The notes under the pieces are model-generated. The model ran no database searches. It saw only the letters and a list, made by a program, of their open reading frames with translations, and was not told the origin of the DNA. Positions 10,313 through 21,777 of a stretch of DNA of 64,000 bases are shown here, piece by piece. The position numbers and the translations under genes were made by a program. Each line of letters opens with the position of its first letter. Position 1 is the stretch's first letter. The DNA comes from Datisca glomerata (Eukaryota; Streptophyta; Magnoliopsida; Cucurbitales; Datiscaceae), in contig QANY01009387.1 in assembly GCA_003255025.1 (NCBI GenBank), positions 1,798,001 to 1,862,000 on the forward strand. The letters are read 5' to 3'.

Positions 10313-10595
10313 TATAAATATTCTCAAAAAATTCATGAACATAAAGAAGAAAATAAATAAATATTTTGTTGTTGCATGAAGAAGTAAGAAGATGATGAAA
10401 AAAATGACGAAGAGAACGTAGAAGAAAATGAAGAAATGGAAAATATGAAAAAAAAAGAAGGTGAAATGTGGTGGAGGGTAAACATGTAACTTCATACATG
10501 CATTTTGAGTGGAAGATAAGTCAGGAGAAACAAAAATTAGTGTATGAGTTCATTTATGTAAAATGGTTAGTGTAGGAGTTCAGATTAGCAAAAAA
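10290..10595 (-). repeat. Right terminal inverted repeat of M1
   Basis: Mate of the left inverted repeat. It ends with six A's at 10,590-10,595, the complement of TTTTTTGCTAA. The same TTTTTTGCTAA terminus is seen in element M2 at 52,819 and 54,865. Confidence 0.65.
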
Positions 10596-11302
10596 CTCAT
10601 TTGAGTTTATTGTAGAGATTAAAATTATAAATTATTAAGGTTAAAATTAAAAATAACGAACTAAAACTTAAGAAATAGTAGGGTCATAAATAAAAAATGA
10701 GTGGGGTCATAAATAAATCATGTGCGGAGTCAAAAATAAAAACATGTCAAAAATAAAAAATTTCCAAACTAAAAATTAATATATATATTTTGATCAATTG
10801 GCCCCACGGGCCACGCTATTACAAGTGGCTCCCCACTGATTTAGCAGAATACCCCATTACAAAATAACTTATCATTCAAACTTTCTAATTAATTTTTAAT
10901 ATACTATTATGATTTATGTTTAAAAAATTAGTGATAATTTAAATTAATAATTTAATTTTCTTATTAGATAAATTTTCTGAGTAAATTGTTTTAATCTACT
11001 AATTAAAATAAATTAGTAATAATTATGAAATAAAAAATTTATTAAAATATACTATTAATTAAATTATTTTTGTAATTTGCTAAAAAATAAATTAATAATA
11101 ATTAAAACAAGTTATTTGTATTTGAAAATTAAATTAATTAATTAAGTCATATTGTAAAAACAAGAGTTAGATGCCACCATTTATAATTCTCCTCATTCCT
11201 AACTCTACTTTTTAGATTAATAACTTAAGCACCTAAATAAATAGGTGAAATATCCTACTATCATACTATATCTTAAAAGCTTGAATATTTAAAAAAAACA
11301 TA
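10596..11302. other. AT-rich intergenic sequence
   Basis: Mostly A/T runs with one GC-richer patch near 10,800 (GGCCCCACGGGCCACG). I see no gene, RNA or clear transposon end, although the 3' remnant of the LINE broken by Copia A would be expected hereabouts. Confidence 0.5.
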
Positions 11303-11783
11303 TGTTGGACGAATTCGTCCAACTAAAATTCTGTTATGCCCACATTTACTCTCTAAGCACAATTACTATTTTGATTTCAACATTTTTTTAAGTAGCATAA
11401 AAGCTAAGGACAGATCACAAAACATCTAGCCATAAAACATCCTCAATACACATAAGCCTCTATTAGGACATGGTTCTCTCTGTCTCCTAGTCAACTCATC
11501 TCTTAAGTGTCTTCTCTCTTCTAAGGTCACTTGGCAAGCTTCCACGATTGCTATGTGTCTTAATATGGTTAGAGATAATATTCTCTAAGTTGGCTGTGAT
11601 TGGTGTTTATGGAGTTTGCCTTAACCGAATTATTCTCTTATTTTCTCTTTCTTCTTCTTATTAAGTTTTCGAGCACTGTAATGATGATGTAATAGTGTGA
11701 ATGGTATAATTTAATACACAAGCTTACTAACTTGATTTAGTAAGCATTATTGTGCATTTCTCTATCCAAACAATTCTCTTATA
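11303..11783 (+). repeat. 5' LTR of Copia A (left edge uncertain)
   Basis: The right edge is set by the primer-binding site at 11,784. The last about 160 bp recur at 31,392-31,549. The left edge is chosen from a TGTTGGAC start and could be wrong. Confidence 0.55.
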
Positions 11784-11796
11784 TGGTATCAAAAGC
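11784..11796 (+). other. Primer-binding site of Copia A
   Basis: TGGTATCAAAAGC closely matches the usual initiator-tRNA-Met site TGGTATCAGAGC and lies directly after the LTR. Confidence 0.7.
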
Positions 11797-11810
11797 TCAA
11801 AGATAAAAGC

Positions 11811-13314
11811 ATGAGCAACACCACAGATTCAAGCAACAACACTGCAACAACCAACAATGACAATGCAACAAACAACACTCAAGCCACTATACCAGTAAAT
11901 CAACCAGCTCAAACACAAAACCCAAAAAATTTAGCTTAAGGAGGTAATCAGTTTTCGAGCTTCTTTAACTCATCTCTGTCCATTAAGCTTGCTAGGAGCA
12001 ACTTCTTACTCTGGAAATCACAAGTTATCCCAATTGTAGTAGGACATGGCTTAGATGATGTTTTGTTTGGTGAGAGTGTCTGTCCACCAAAATTTAGTGA
12101 AAATGGAGAGTTGAATCCATCTTACAAAACCTAGGTAATGCGTGACCAGCTGTTATTAAGTTGGTTAAGAGCCTCCATGACATAGGGAGTGCTCAGTTTT
12201 GTTATCAACTATAGAACCTCTAGTAAGGTCGGGAGCTCACTAGAAAGAAATTTTGCCAACTTTTCTAGAGCTCATTTAATGTACCTGAAAGGAAAGCTCA
12301 AAGAAGCCACTAAAGATACCAAGACCATTTTTGAATATTGTGATTATGTGAGGTCTCTTGTAGACTCCCCATGACATAGGGAGTATGGTTCAGTAGTAGT
12401 AAATATTGACTCCAGAGTTACTAGCATGAGCCTTGAGGATGTTTAATCTTTGTTGATGAATCATGAGAATAAGCTGGAAAAATTTCATGATGCTCACTCC
12501 TCAACCATGAAAGCCACTGCCAACCTAGCTACTTCTACTCAATTTGGTAAGAAGGGCAAAATTGATAATCAATCAAAACTACTCCAACAACAAGATTCAA
12601 AATTTCTCAGGAAATGAGGGTAGATCCTTTAACAACAGAGGAGGAAGAAGAAGTGGAAGATCTAGTAGGTTTGGTAATAGGTTGATTTGCCAGGTTTATG
12701 GAAAACCTGGGCATGGTGCCAATATTTACTACTACAGGTTTGATAGAAATGCAAATCCTAATATCCAACAGTAACAGAACCACCTGCATCAAAACTATCA
12801 TGTACCACATGATGTCTTCACCGTTGGTTTAAAATCCATTGTTCATTCATCATGGTATGTTGATAGTGGAGCTAATAACCATGTCACTCCTGATTTCAAC
12901 AACCTGAGCATTGCCTTTGAATACAAAGGAATAGACAAACTTGTGGTGGGTATTGGTACTCATCTCCCTATAACTCATGTAGGCACCTCAACTCTTAGAA
13001 TCACTCACACACCACTAAAGCTTAAATCTGTCTTGTGTGCACCAAAAATCACGAAAAATCTTGTAAGTGTGTCCAAACTTACCTGAGATAATAATTTTTA
13101 CTTGGAGTTTCATGACAAATTTTGTTTTGTGAAGTCTAAGCAAACAAGGAGAGTTCTTCTTTAAGTGATGCTTAAGGATGGCTTATACCAGTTCCAGATA
13201 CCAGCTAGTAGAAAGTTTCTTACATTGGCTTACACTGTGGTCTCCGAGTTTCCTTCTGTTTATTCTGTCAATCTTAATCAACATGTCACTAGGTCTATAA
13301 ATAATGTTTGATCA
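11811..13314 (+). pseudogene. Copia A gag and protease
   Basis: ATG at 11,811 (MSNTTDSSNNTAT...) opens an Asn/Thr-rich leader. The Copia gag block KLARSNFLLWKSQVIPIVVG and GLDDVLFGE follows, then a UBN2-like helical part (12,189-12,374) and a degraded zinc knuckle (CQVYGKPGHG near 12,690). The aspartic protease site reads WYVDSGANNHVTPDF (about 12,855-12,900) with its catalytic Asp intact, followed by VLCAPKITKNLVSVSKL. In-frame stops at about 11,938, 12,134 and later, plus frameshifts, make it non-functional. Confidence 0.8.
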
Positions 13315-13663
13315 ACCAAGGCTGTCAGGATCATGATTTGGATCATATGATCCTACGATCCTAGGATCCTATAAGGGGTCAACGATCTGGATCGTGTTAT
13401 GATAAATTTTTAGTAGGATTAGTCCAGGATCACGATATGGATCATGGGATCGCATGGGATCACGATCTGGCATCGATCCTGGTGCTTAAGTAAATTCGGT
13501 GATTTTTGCTTAGGTGGGCTACACTTAGTTTAATTAGGTGATGGGTGGATCATAGATAGTCCATTAGCTTATGGGTGCGTTAAATTTAAAGACTACCTTG
13601 TTATTAGAAAAAGTGTTGATGGTGGGATTTAAAACCTTGCCCCAAAGGTTCACACATGACCGC

Positions 13664-14325
13664 TTAACCATTGAACCAACTATGCTTGTTGTAACAAAAA
13701 TGAACATCTTTAATTTTTAATTAAATTTTTGACTATTTTTATGACATTTCAATTTAATTTTTTTATGACTTACACCTCTTAAAGTTATCAAAATTAGACG
13801 TACATCTCTTAAAATTATCAAAATTAGAACGGATTCCGGCACCACTATTTTATTATATTTAGACACTAATTTTACTGTTGTTACAAACTTATTAAATTTT
13901 AACTTATAAACAAACACTGTTAAACCTAATGTATTATATATTTATAATAATGATCTTAACATATTTAACTAATAATGATCTTTACATATTTATTTCTTTA
14001 TCTTTTATAATAATGATTATTTAACCACTCAACCAACTATGCTTATGCAACAAAAATGGACATATTTTATATTTAATTAAACATTTGACTATTTTTATGA
14101 CATTTCATTTTTTTTATGACTTACACTATCAAAATTAGAACAAATTTCGTCATCATTATTTTATTATATTTAGACATTAATTTAGTATTGTTGCAAACTT
14201 ATTGAATTTTAACTTATAAATCAAACACTCTCAAACCTAATGTATTATAATAATGATCTTAACATATTTCATCAATAATTATCTTTATATATTTATTTAT
14301 TTATCTTTTATAATTTGAAACCTCT
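13664..14325. repeat. Internal tandem duplication, period about 357 bp
   Basis: Two copies start at ACCAACTATGCTT (13,675 and 14,032) and run in parallel through GACTATTTTTATGACATTTC, TTTTATTATATTTAGACA and CCTAATGTATTATA to ATGATCTTAACATATTT. Confidence 0.75.
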
Positions 14326-14508
14326 TATCTAGGGATCATATATATGTTTCTATGAGAACTCTACTTAATATTATGTTATTTCAGATGACTTGATGTTAGT
14401 TTTAGTTAATAGGTAGATAATTTGGTGTTATATAATCACTTTTTTAATATATTACAGTATTATTAGCACATATCTATTTTTTACTAATAAATTATTAAGA
14501 ATTGATAG

Positions 14509-14588
14509 GATCTTACGATCATCGATCCGATCTTACGATCATCGATCTGATCTTACGATCATCGATGCGATCTTACGATCATCGATCC
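14509..14588. repeat. Four tandem 20-bp GATC repeats
   Basis: GATCTTACGATCATCGATCC is repeated four times (14,509, 14,529, 14,549, 14,569) with single-base changes, just inside the right end of the hAT-like element. The left end has a similar GATC-rich region (13,335-13,475). Confidence 0.9.
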
Positions 14589-14632
14589 TATTCCCTTATC
14601 CTAGGTTGGATCGTGATCCTGACAACTAAGGT

Positions 14633-15149
14633 ATCAACTAGTGATAACTCTAGGCTGTCTTTTAATTCCAAGAAATGTAATCATGTTATCAACTCAGTGA
14701 ATACAACTGCTTTTTTACCTAGTACTACTGTTGACATTTCACCTATTTTTACTGTTAAGCTGTGGCATATGAGACTAGGTCATCTTTCACCTAGAATTTT
14801 ACATCATATCTCAAAACAACTCAACACCTCGTTGACCTCTGCCAAACAATTTTTCAGTGATGCTTGCAAACTTGGAAAAATTCATACTCTACCCCTTCCC
14901 TTATCTCAAACCATCACAACACAACCACTTGAACTTATCTATAAAGATATATGAGGCCTTGCTACCACAATCTTAAGAGAAGGATTTGAGTACTACATAT
15001 AATTTATAGATGCTTTTAGCAAATTCACATGGACTTATACTCTCAAACTTAAATCATAAGCTTTTGACACCTTCATCATGTTTCAAACTATGGCAGAAAA
15101 GCAGTTTAACCTTCCCATTAAAATTGTCTAAACATAATGGGGAGGGGAG
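14633..15149 (+). pseudogene. Copia A GAG-pre-integrase and integrase start
   Basis: The translation reads LWHMRLGHLSPRILHHISKQ (GAG-pre-integrase), then SDACKLGKIHTLPLPLSQT, a stop, FIDAFSKFTWTYTLK and finally WGGEY. WGGEY corresponds to the integrase core motif GGEY. Insertion of element B follows immediately, and the frame resumes at 29,873 with RPFKPYLQ. Confidence 0.8.
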
Positions 15150-15154
15150 TATAT

Positions 15155-16978
15155 TGTTGGCATTATGTCCATAAAGTAATGTGTAATAACTATTTATGAT
15201 TATTTAATTATTTCTCTGAAATTTTTTGTGTTAGTGAATTTAATGAAAAATGAAAGTTTTCCTTTAATTAAAGTGTGTTTATAATTTACTCAAGTCCTTC
15301 AACAATTATCAGCGTAAGAAGAATTCATAATGTTATTCGTAATCTTAGGATCAACTGGGCAATCGAGTCCGATTACGACTATTAGGTTGAACCAAAGGAT
15401 GCCGGTCTTGGGGCATGAGAGTGGAGACTCTAACGGTTGACCATGACATGTTATGAAATATGTTGAATAGATTGGTAACAAATTAGTTTAGAGTAAAGCC
15501 TTTTATCTAGCTCTGAATTTAATTGTTACACTTTAAGGATATTTTTGTAATTACCTCAATCCGGAGGTAAATATAAGACTTGACCTAGTTACTTACGATC
15601 TTTGATATGTCAAAGGAGTGAGTTTGAATTATCGGACAATACCTCAACTGTTGGGATCGTGATTCAACTATGTTGGATTTGCATGATTCATATATATGAA
15701 ATTCGTGGTGAGATTGCAATAGCAACAATTTCACCCTATACTTTATTGATGAGTTTGTGAATAAATAAACTGAGCCTGGTACTCGATGACATGAGTTATT
15801 AAATAAGATATTGTGAACTGTACGAGACACATTCACTGATATATCTTTCTTATTCATAGCCAATGAAGGAGTTGATGAAATAATAACTAGAGGGGTAAAA
15901 TAGTAATTTTATATCTTACTCTTGTTACTGATATTCACGAAGGGTAACATCATAAAATATTCTGTTGACCGTGAAATAAATATGTTTATTTGCACCAACA
16001 TAAAATGTAGCGCGCATGAATCGAGAGTTGATTCGGCATCGGACCTATAGTGGAGTTGTACGATGTCGGGATTAAATATGTCAGGAATTTATGGAGATAA
16101 ATTAGTCGGGTATTTGAATCCCATAGATTTATTCATGTGGGTCCATTCGGTCTCAAGAGTAGCTCATAAGGACAGGAATGAGAAATAATACCAGTTGGAC
16201 CAAAAATGTGTTTCAGACCAAGATACACTTTCTGAACCCATATGTGATGGATGCCATCACTAAATTAGTGGAAAGTAGAGTTAATGTTCAAATTAATTAA
16301 TTTATTATTTTCTAATTGTTGGATAATTAGTAGATAAAAGAAATTAATTAATTAATAGAGATCAATTTAATTTATCAATTTGAATTGATGAATTTGGACA
16401 TAACCTTGACTCTATGGAAGATGTAGAAATTGCAGATTGAAGTGCAAGGGAGATAAATTTCGGTTTCATCATAGAGAGGTATATGGGTAAATTCTATAAT
16501 TAATGTAAATGGGTTACAAACCTAACCCTAAGCTAAGCTAAGTATTAAACATAGCAGAAAAAGTTTTCTCTCCCCTCCTCCCTACTGTTGCCGCCGAACC
16601 CTCTAGAGGTAGAAGAAAAATTATTTTTTCTTCCTCAGTTGTTCAGAGAGCTCACAATCTACTCCTAGCAATATCCTTGTGAGATATACTTCTGAATCCT
16701 ACAAGTGGTTATTGGTGTGAAGATTATTGAAGTCCTGCGAAGAACGGATAACACAAGACGATTAATTAGATTCTACCATATCAGATTTTTTCTGATACAA
16801 GAAAAAGGTATAAATTATTTCTACATATTCTAAATACGTTTATCTAAATACACATGATCATAGAAAATGTTTTATATTTAATATGATTAAATATTTGTTG
16901 TGAAATTTTTTTATTTTCCGCCCACGAACCATTCGTGGTTCATTAATTTTTTTTCAATTTTTAAAACCCGAACCAACA
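15155..16978 (+). repeat. 5' LTR of element B
   Basis: 1,824 bp, TGTTGG...CCAACA, followed by the primer-binding site. Confidence 0.9.
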
Positions 16979-17856
16979 ATTGGTATTCAAGCCTTGGGTT
17001 CTTGATTATACATATTTAATGAAAAATGTATATATGGATGGATATTGTGATATTGGCATATATTTTTGTATGGTTGATTCAAAGTATGTTTGAATGTGTT
17101 TCATGAATGGATCATGATCGATTGGCTTTAGGTGTTTTATTTTCAATTTTAGAACCGATGAACGTCGAAATTGAGGCATAAGATTTGATGTAATTTAATT
17201 TTTGTAAAAGTTGTATCTTTAAATTCCATGTAAATCTGTCATAAAAAGAAAAGTCATTGTTCGTCACTGCCGCCACCCCACTGCACCGTCGTTTGCTGTC
17301 CCACACTACCACACGCTGATGCTTTCCATCACCGCTCGCCGCCGTAGGTTTCCTAATTATGGTTTAGGAAACCTTAGGGTTTTGGAAACTTTTGAGTTTA
17401 AGAATTTTTGAGGTTTTGAAAATTTTTGGGTTTATGAAATCTTAAGGTTTTGGAAACCCTAGTTTGCACAAGGACATATTGGGTCATTGGGCTAGCATGG
17501 ACACACCAAGCCTATTAAGGTGTTGGACTAAGTAAGGGTTGCTTGGCCCAAATAATTTGTAGGGATTTGATATTTTATTCCAAACCCAATCAAGTCCCTA
17601 AAAATTAATTTTATTTGATTCGGTAATTTTTCAACACTAATTAATTGGAATTTATTTTATAAAATATTTTTAAAAATAAATAAATTTATTAATTTACTTG
17701 GTAATTTATTTATCAAAGAAATGTTGATCGTAACACCATGGAAGAAATATTTTTTATTGTAGTTTTTTTAATATTTAAGTATTTGCAACATACATCATAC
17801 TTTGCTAAATGATTGAATATTTGTTTATACCACTTTATTTATTCTTTTCGGTAATC
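16979..17856 (+). other. Primer-binding site and untranslated leader of element B
   Basis: TGGTATTCAAGCC at 16,981 resembles the tRNA-Met primer site with changes. The rest is leader with no coding frame up to the gag ATG at 17,857. Confidence 0.6.
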
Positions 17857-18570
17857 ATGTCATTATCCTCACTCTCAACAATCTTAAATACTAAAAAACT
17901 TACTGGTGAAAATTCCACGGATTGGAAATGTAATATTGATGTCGTATTGACAGTAGAAAAGCACAAGTTCGTGCTCACCACCCCTTGTTCCCTTGAGCCT
18001 ATTGTTGAATTGACTCAAGAGGAAAATGATGCTTATGCTTCTTGGCTGCGTTCTAATGAGATTGCCAGCTGTTACATCTTGTCATCTATTAAAAATGTGT
18101 TGCAGTAATAGTATCAGAACATGGAATCCGCCGCTGATATGATGTTGAATATCACTGAAATGTTCGGAGATTAGGGTCGTCAAGCCAAACAAGCTGTTGG
18201 GTGAAACTTCATGAACTGCCGAATGAAAACTGCAACTCCTGTCAGATGGCGATCATGGGTGTTAAGGTAGATGGCAGGACTCAAGTTGATATAGTTCTTA
18301 AGACCCTGCCAGACACTTGTGAGAACTTCAAAGCTTACTTACTCGATGAATAAGTTGAGATACTCACTTTCAAAATTTATGAAGGAGTTGCAAAGCTGCT
18401 GATACCCTGTTTCTAAAGGGCAAGAGGAAGATTGGGGAGGAAAACTTTACTAAAAGTAAGCCTATGACATTTGGCGTAAAAAAGAAACACAAGAGAGGTA
18501 CGAAGAAAGCTAAGAAGCTGAACTGGAAAGTAGAAGGCTTGGCGAGGGTGAGTTTAGCTTCCATTGGGGG
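17857..18570 (+). pseudogene. Element B gag
   Basis: It starts MSLSSLSTILNTKKLTGENS and reads WKCNIDVVLTVEKHKFVLTT, then ELTQEENDAYASWL, the usual Copia gag N-terminus. Stops follow at about 18,106. Later frames give a lysine-rich segment (FLKGKRKIGEENFTKS) but no zinc knuckle, which seems to have been deleted compared with element D (37,835-37,880). Confidence 0.8.
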
Positions 18571-18599
18571 ATTAGAGCATTAATATCGGAAAAACTTTA

Positions 18600-19227
18600 T
18601 TTTAGTAGCTAGTTTAATTGTGCAATGATTCACTATGAATTTCATTGACAAAGATATTAGTATTTTTAGAAATGATTGCTTAAATACTACTGCACGATTG
18701 ATAAATAACTTATTCTATGTAAAACCAAAAGTTTCAATGATATATGATATTGAAGTAAATACTGATTTACAAAGGGATAGTAAATATATTGAAGTCTAAC
18801 TCAATCAATCTAACCTACTTGTGGCACTTGCGTCTTGCTCATATTAGCCTAGACATGATTAAATGACTTGCAAAGAATGGTCCATTGTAAACTTTAAGTG
18901 TGGGATCACTACTCACATGTGAATCCTATATAGAATGTAAAATGACCAAGAGATCATTTTCAGCGAATGGTGAAAGAGCCACGCAATGCCTCGAACTCAT
19001 ACACAGTGATGCATGTGGGCCATTGAATATCTAAGTAAGAGGAGGTTATGAATATTTTGTAACCTTCATGGATGACTACTGGCATTTTGGACATGTTTAT
19101 TTAATGTGCCAAAAGTCTGAAACCTTTGAAAAGTTCAAAGAGTATAAGGCTATGGTTGAGAAACAATTAGAAAAATAAATCAAAACACTACGATCCAATC
19201 GTGATGGAGAATACTTGTTAGGAGAGT
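18600..19227 (+). pseudogene. Element B pre-integrase and integrase start
   Basis: Fragments parallel those of element D: NLTYLWHLRLAHISLDMIK, then HSDACGPLNI and WMTTGILDMFI-type text in shifted frames, ending near GGE-Y (about 19,205-19,225). The sequence then jumps into element C. The next 150 bp found in element D (38,770-38,885) are missing here. Confidence 0.7.
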
Positions 19228-19239
19228 GATCTCATATGC

Positions 19240-20870
19240 ACTTCTTTTCTTCTTAAAGATCCATTTACATCAAATGGGCCTGACATCTTTAGGTGCATCT
19301 ACAAGTTCCCAGACGGAATTGGAATATATAGATTCTATTTCCTATTTCATGGCATCTTGCCATTTCTTCTTTTCAGGATCATCCATTGCTTTTTCATAAG
19401 ATAATGGATTGTCCTTATCAGTGTCTGACACTAGGACATGTGCCTCTAGTTCGTAGCGAATTGGTTATCTCACAACCTTCCCACTATGATGTTACACCTG
19501 GGTTTTCTTTACAGGAGCTGTGATTTCTCTGGTTTGTTGTTTATTAGTAGAAATTGAAAGTGGTTTGATCTAAAGATCAAAATTCCTCAAGAACTACTTT
19601 GCTTCGAGGTTTGTAGTTTTCCATATAGTCATGTTTGAGGAAGGTGGCATTTGTCGATACAAACACATTTTGATCATTGTGACTATAAGAGTACCCACCT
19701 CTAGAGTCTCGAGCATAACCAATGAATATGCATACTTAAGACCTTGAGTCTAACTTTCCAGTCTTGGATCTAAAAAACTGAGTTGGAGACCCCCATATAC
19801 GAAAATGACGCAAACTGGGTTTGAAGCCATTTCATAACTCTAAAGGTGTCTTGCTTACAGATTAAAAGGCATTACATTCAAAATGTATATAGCCGTGTGT
19901 AATGCATATCCCCAAACTTTAAGTGGCAGTGATGAGTAGCTTAACATTGACCTAACCATATCCAATATGGTACGGTTTATCCTTTCTGAAACACCATCTT
20001 GCTGTGACGTTCCAGGTATTGTGAGTTTGGGATAGGATTTCATACTCCAACATGTAATCCTTGAATTCTAAATCCAAATATTCACCACCTCGATCTGATA
20101 GAAAGGTTTTCAATGATTTACCTAATCGCTTTTCAGCTTTGGCTTTGAAGTCTTTAAACTTTCCAAGAGTTTCAGACTTTATTTGCATTAAGTAAGTATA
20201 ACCATATCTTGAGAAATTGTCAAAAAAATTGATGAAATACTCATACCCACATCTAGCTTGTACATTGATCGGTCCACAGACATCACTATGCACTAGCTCA
20301 AGTGGTTCCTTGGCTCTTTGACCCTTTTAAGAGAAATTTTTCTTGGTCATTTTACCCTCTAGACAGGATTCACAAACATGAAAAGTTTCAACTTTTAGTT
20401 CTCTCAAAGCACCATGCTTTATTAACATGTTTAACCTATCTAGATTAATATGTCCCAACCTAAAATGCCAAAGATATGTGTTATCATCATCATGAGAAAC
20501 TCTTTATTGTTTGTTACTTTTAGGTTTTGCTACTTTAAATAATTCAAAATTATTTAACGCACATTCAGTCGTTTTAAACATATACAGTCCGTTTATAACT
20601 TAGCATGACAAGTATTGAATTCATCTTTGAAATAATAAACTCTTTATTATTAAAAGAAACTTTGAATAACTGTTCTTGCAAAAAATGAAAGAGAAATCAA
20701 ATTTCTCAAAATCTCAGGAATATAATAAACATTTTTCAAAACTAAATAATTATATCTAAAAAGTAAACGGATTGTCTCTAATGCTTTAGTTCACACGAGC
20801 GCATCATTGACAACTCTCAAAATGACCCCGCCATCAACCAGCTCCCTTTGACGAATCAAGTGTCTGCAAA
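19240..20870 (-). pseudogene. Element C integrase region
   Basis: At 19,952-20,293 the - strand reads MHSDVCGPINVQARCGYEYF, then NFSRYGYTYLMQIKSETLGK, FLSDRGGEYLD and frameshifted sequence. The read resumes as GTSQQDGVSERINRTILDMV and LPLKVWGYALHTAIYILN. These are the DDE integrase core and its downstream Copia block. Further along are WGSPTQFFRSKTGKLDSRS and VFVSTNATFLKHDYMEN. Several frameshifts and stops are present. Confidence 0.85.
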
Positions 20871-20908
20871 GAAGAACATACATGGTTCGTGGCTCTTGAA
20901 TCAAGTAT

Positions 20909-21777
20909 CTAGAATGACAAATCATATTCCACTAAGAAAGCTTCAAGTACAATTAAATCAAATTTACCTTTCTTTTTCAGCTCGGAGAGATAATTGTTAT
21001 AGTTTCTCTTCCAATGACCTTCAACCACACAGTGGAATAATTTTCCCTTGGTCTTGTTGTATTTCTTGTTCTTCTTGACTTTGGGTGATGTCTTGGCTTT
21101 CTTTCCTCTTTTATTCTTACTCATGTCCTTACCATTGTTCTTCTTCCTTTTCTTGCTCTTAACAATATTGAAAGAATGTTTTTGCTCAACAACATTTGCC
21201 TTGCCCTCTTTAGTCATTCTAAGGTTGAGTGACTCAAAAGTCTACAGTTCATTCAATAATTGGGTTATGTTGAATTGCAACTTGTTCATAACATTGGTCG
21301 TGAACACAGGAAAAGCTAGTGTGAGCGACCCAAATACAATGCTAACTTGAAATAACTCATCAACGGTCGCCCAATGTGCTTCTGCCTCGAGCATCATGTT
21401 GGCAGAAGTACCATTTCTAATCCTAGTCGTCATATAGCTCCTAGTGGCCTCATGACTACTTTGATCATACTGTTGCCCAAACATCGTCTGTAGAGATTTC
21501 ATAATTTCATATGCAGTCTCCATGTTTTCATGCGTGGTTCTCAAAACATCATTCATGATCACAAGCATGTAGCACTTCACCTTATTGTTTGATATGATCC
21601 AAGCATCATATTTGTCCCTAACATTCTTAGGGGCATTAGCAGCGGGTTCCTCAGGACATTTCTCCGTAAGAACGAACTCAACATTAAGTTCATATTTGAT
21701 TTCCAACGTACGAAATTATCACCATTCAATTTCTCAAGAGTGAGTAAAATAGTAACAGTGTTGCATATGGTAGACAT
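20909..21777 (-). pseudogene. Element C gag
   Basis: The start reads MSTICNTVTILLTLEKLNGD and NFVRWKSNMNLMLSS, and a frameshift leads to LTEKCPEEPAANAPKNVRDK. UBN2-type helices follow (AYEIMKSLQTMFGQQYDQSS), then a lysine-rich segment and a zinc knuckle reduced to HCVVEGHWKRNYNNYL. In that knuckle the first and last of the usual three cysteines are lost. Confidence 0.85.

Larger units (their letters stand above)
3461..10595. mobile_element. Mutator-like element M1 with captured Ulp1 gene and internal palindromic arrays
   Basis: The two ends are inverted relatives. The left begins TTTTTTGC and the right, read on the - strand, also begins TTTTTTGC. Similarity continues through CATTTTACA-type and AATTTTTACTT-type blocks, a T/C-rich stretch and a shared CAACARCAAA to GAGAATATTTAT block, making degenerate inverted repeats of about 300-400 bp. 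Inside are a MURA-type transposase fragment on + and an Ulp1 protease fragment on -. Mutator-like elements that carry Ulp1 genes are known (the Kaonashi group in Arabidopsis, CUMULE in melon). No clean target duplication is visible. The catalytic DDE domain is missing, so it cannot be autonomous. Confidence 0.75.
13323..14624. mobile_element. 1.3-kb hAT-like element inside Copia A
   Basis: The ends are inverted: TGTCAGGATCATGAT at the left and, on the - strand, TGTCAGGATCACGATCC at the right. Flanking 8-bp direct repeats are ACCAAGGC (13,315-13,322) and ACTAAGGT (14,625-14,632), 6/8 identical with both differences C/T. Length, 8-bp duplication and lack of coding sequence suggest a non-autonomous hAT-type element. 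Removing it rejoins the Copia frame (SINNV then STKVSTSDNS). GATC-rich termini and an internal 357-bp duplication are noted separately. Confidence 0.65.

Noticed and set aside
15299..15863. Small frames inside LTRs of B and D (also 28,156-28,386, 28,964-29,185, 34,918-35,151, 42,458-42,664)
   Set aside because: They lie wholly within LTRs, differ between the paired copies and have no known domain.
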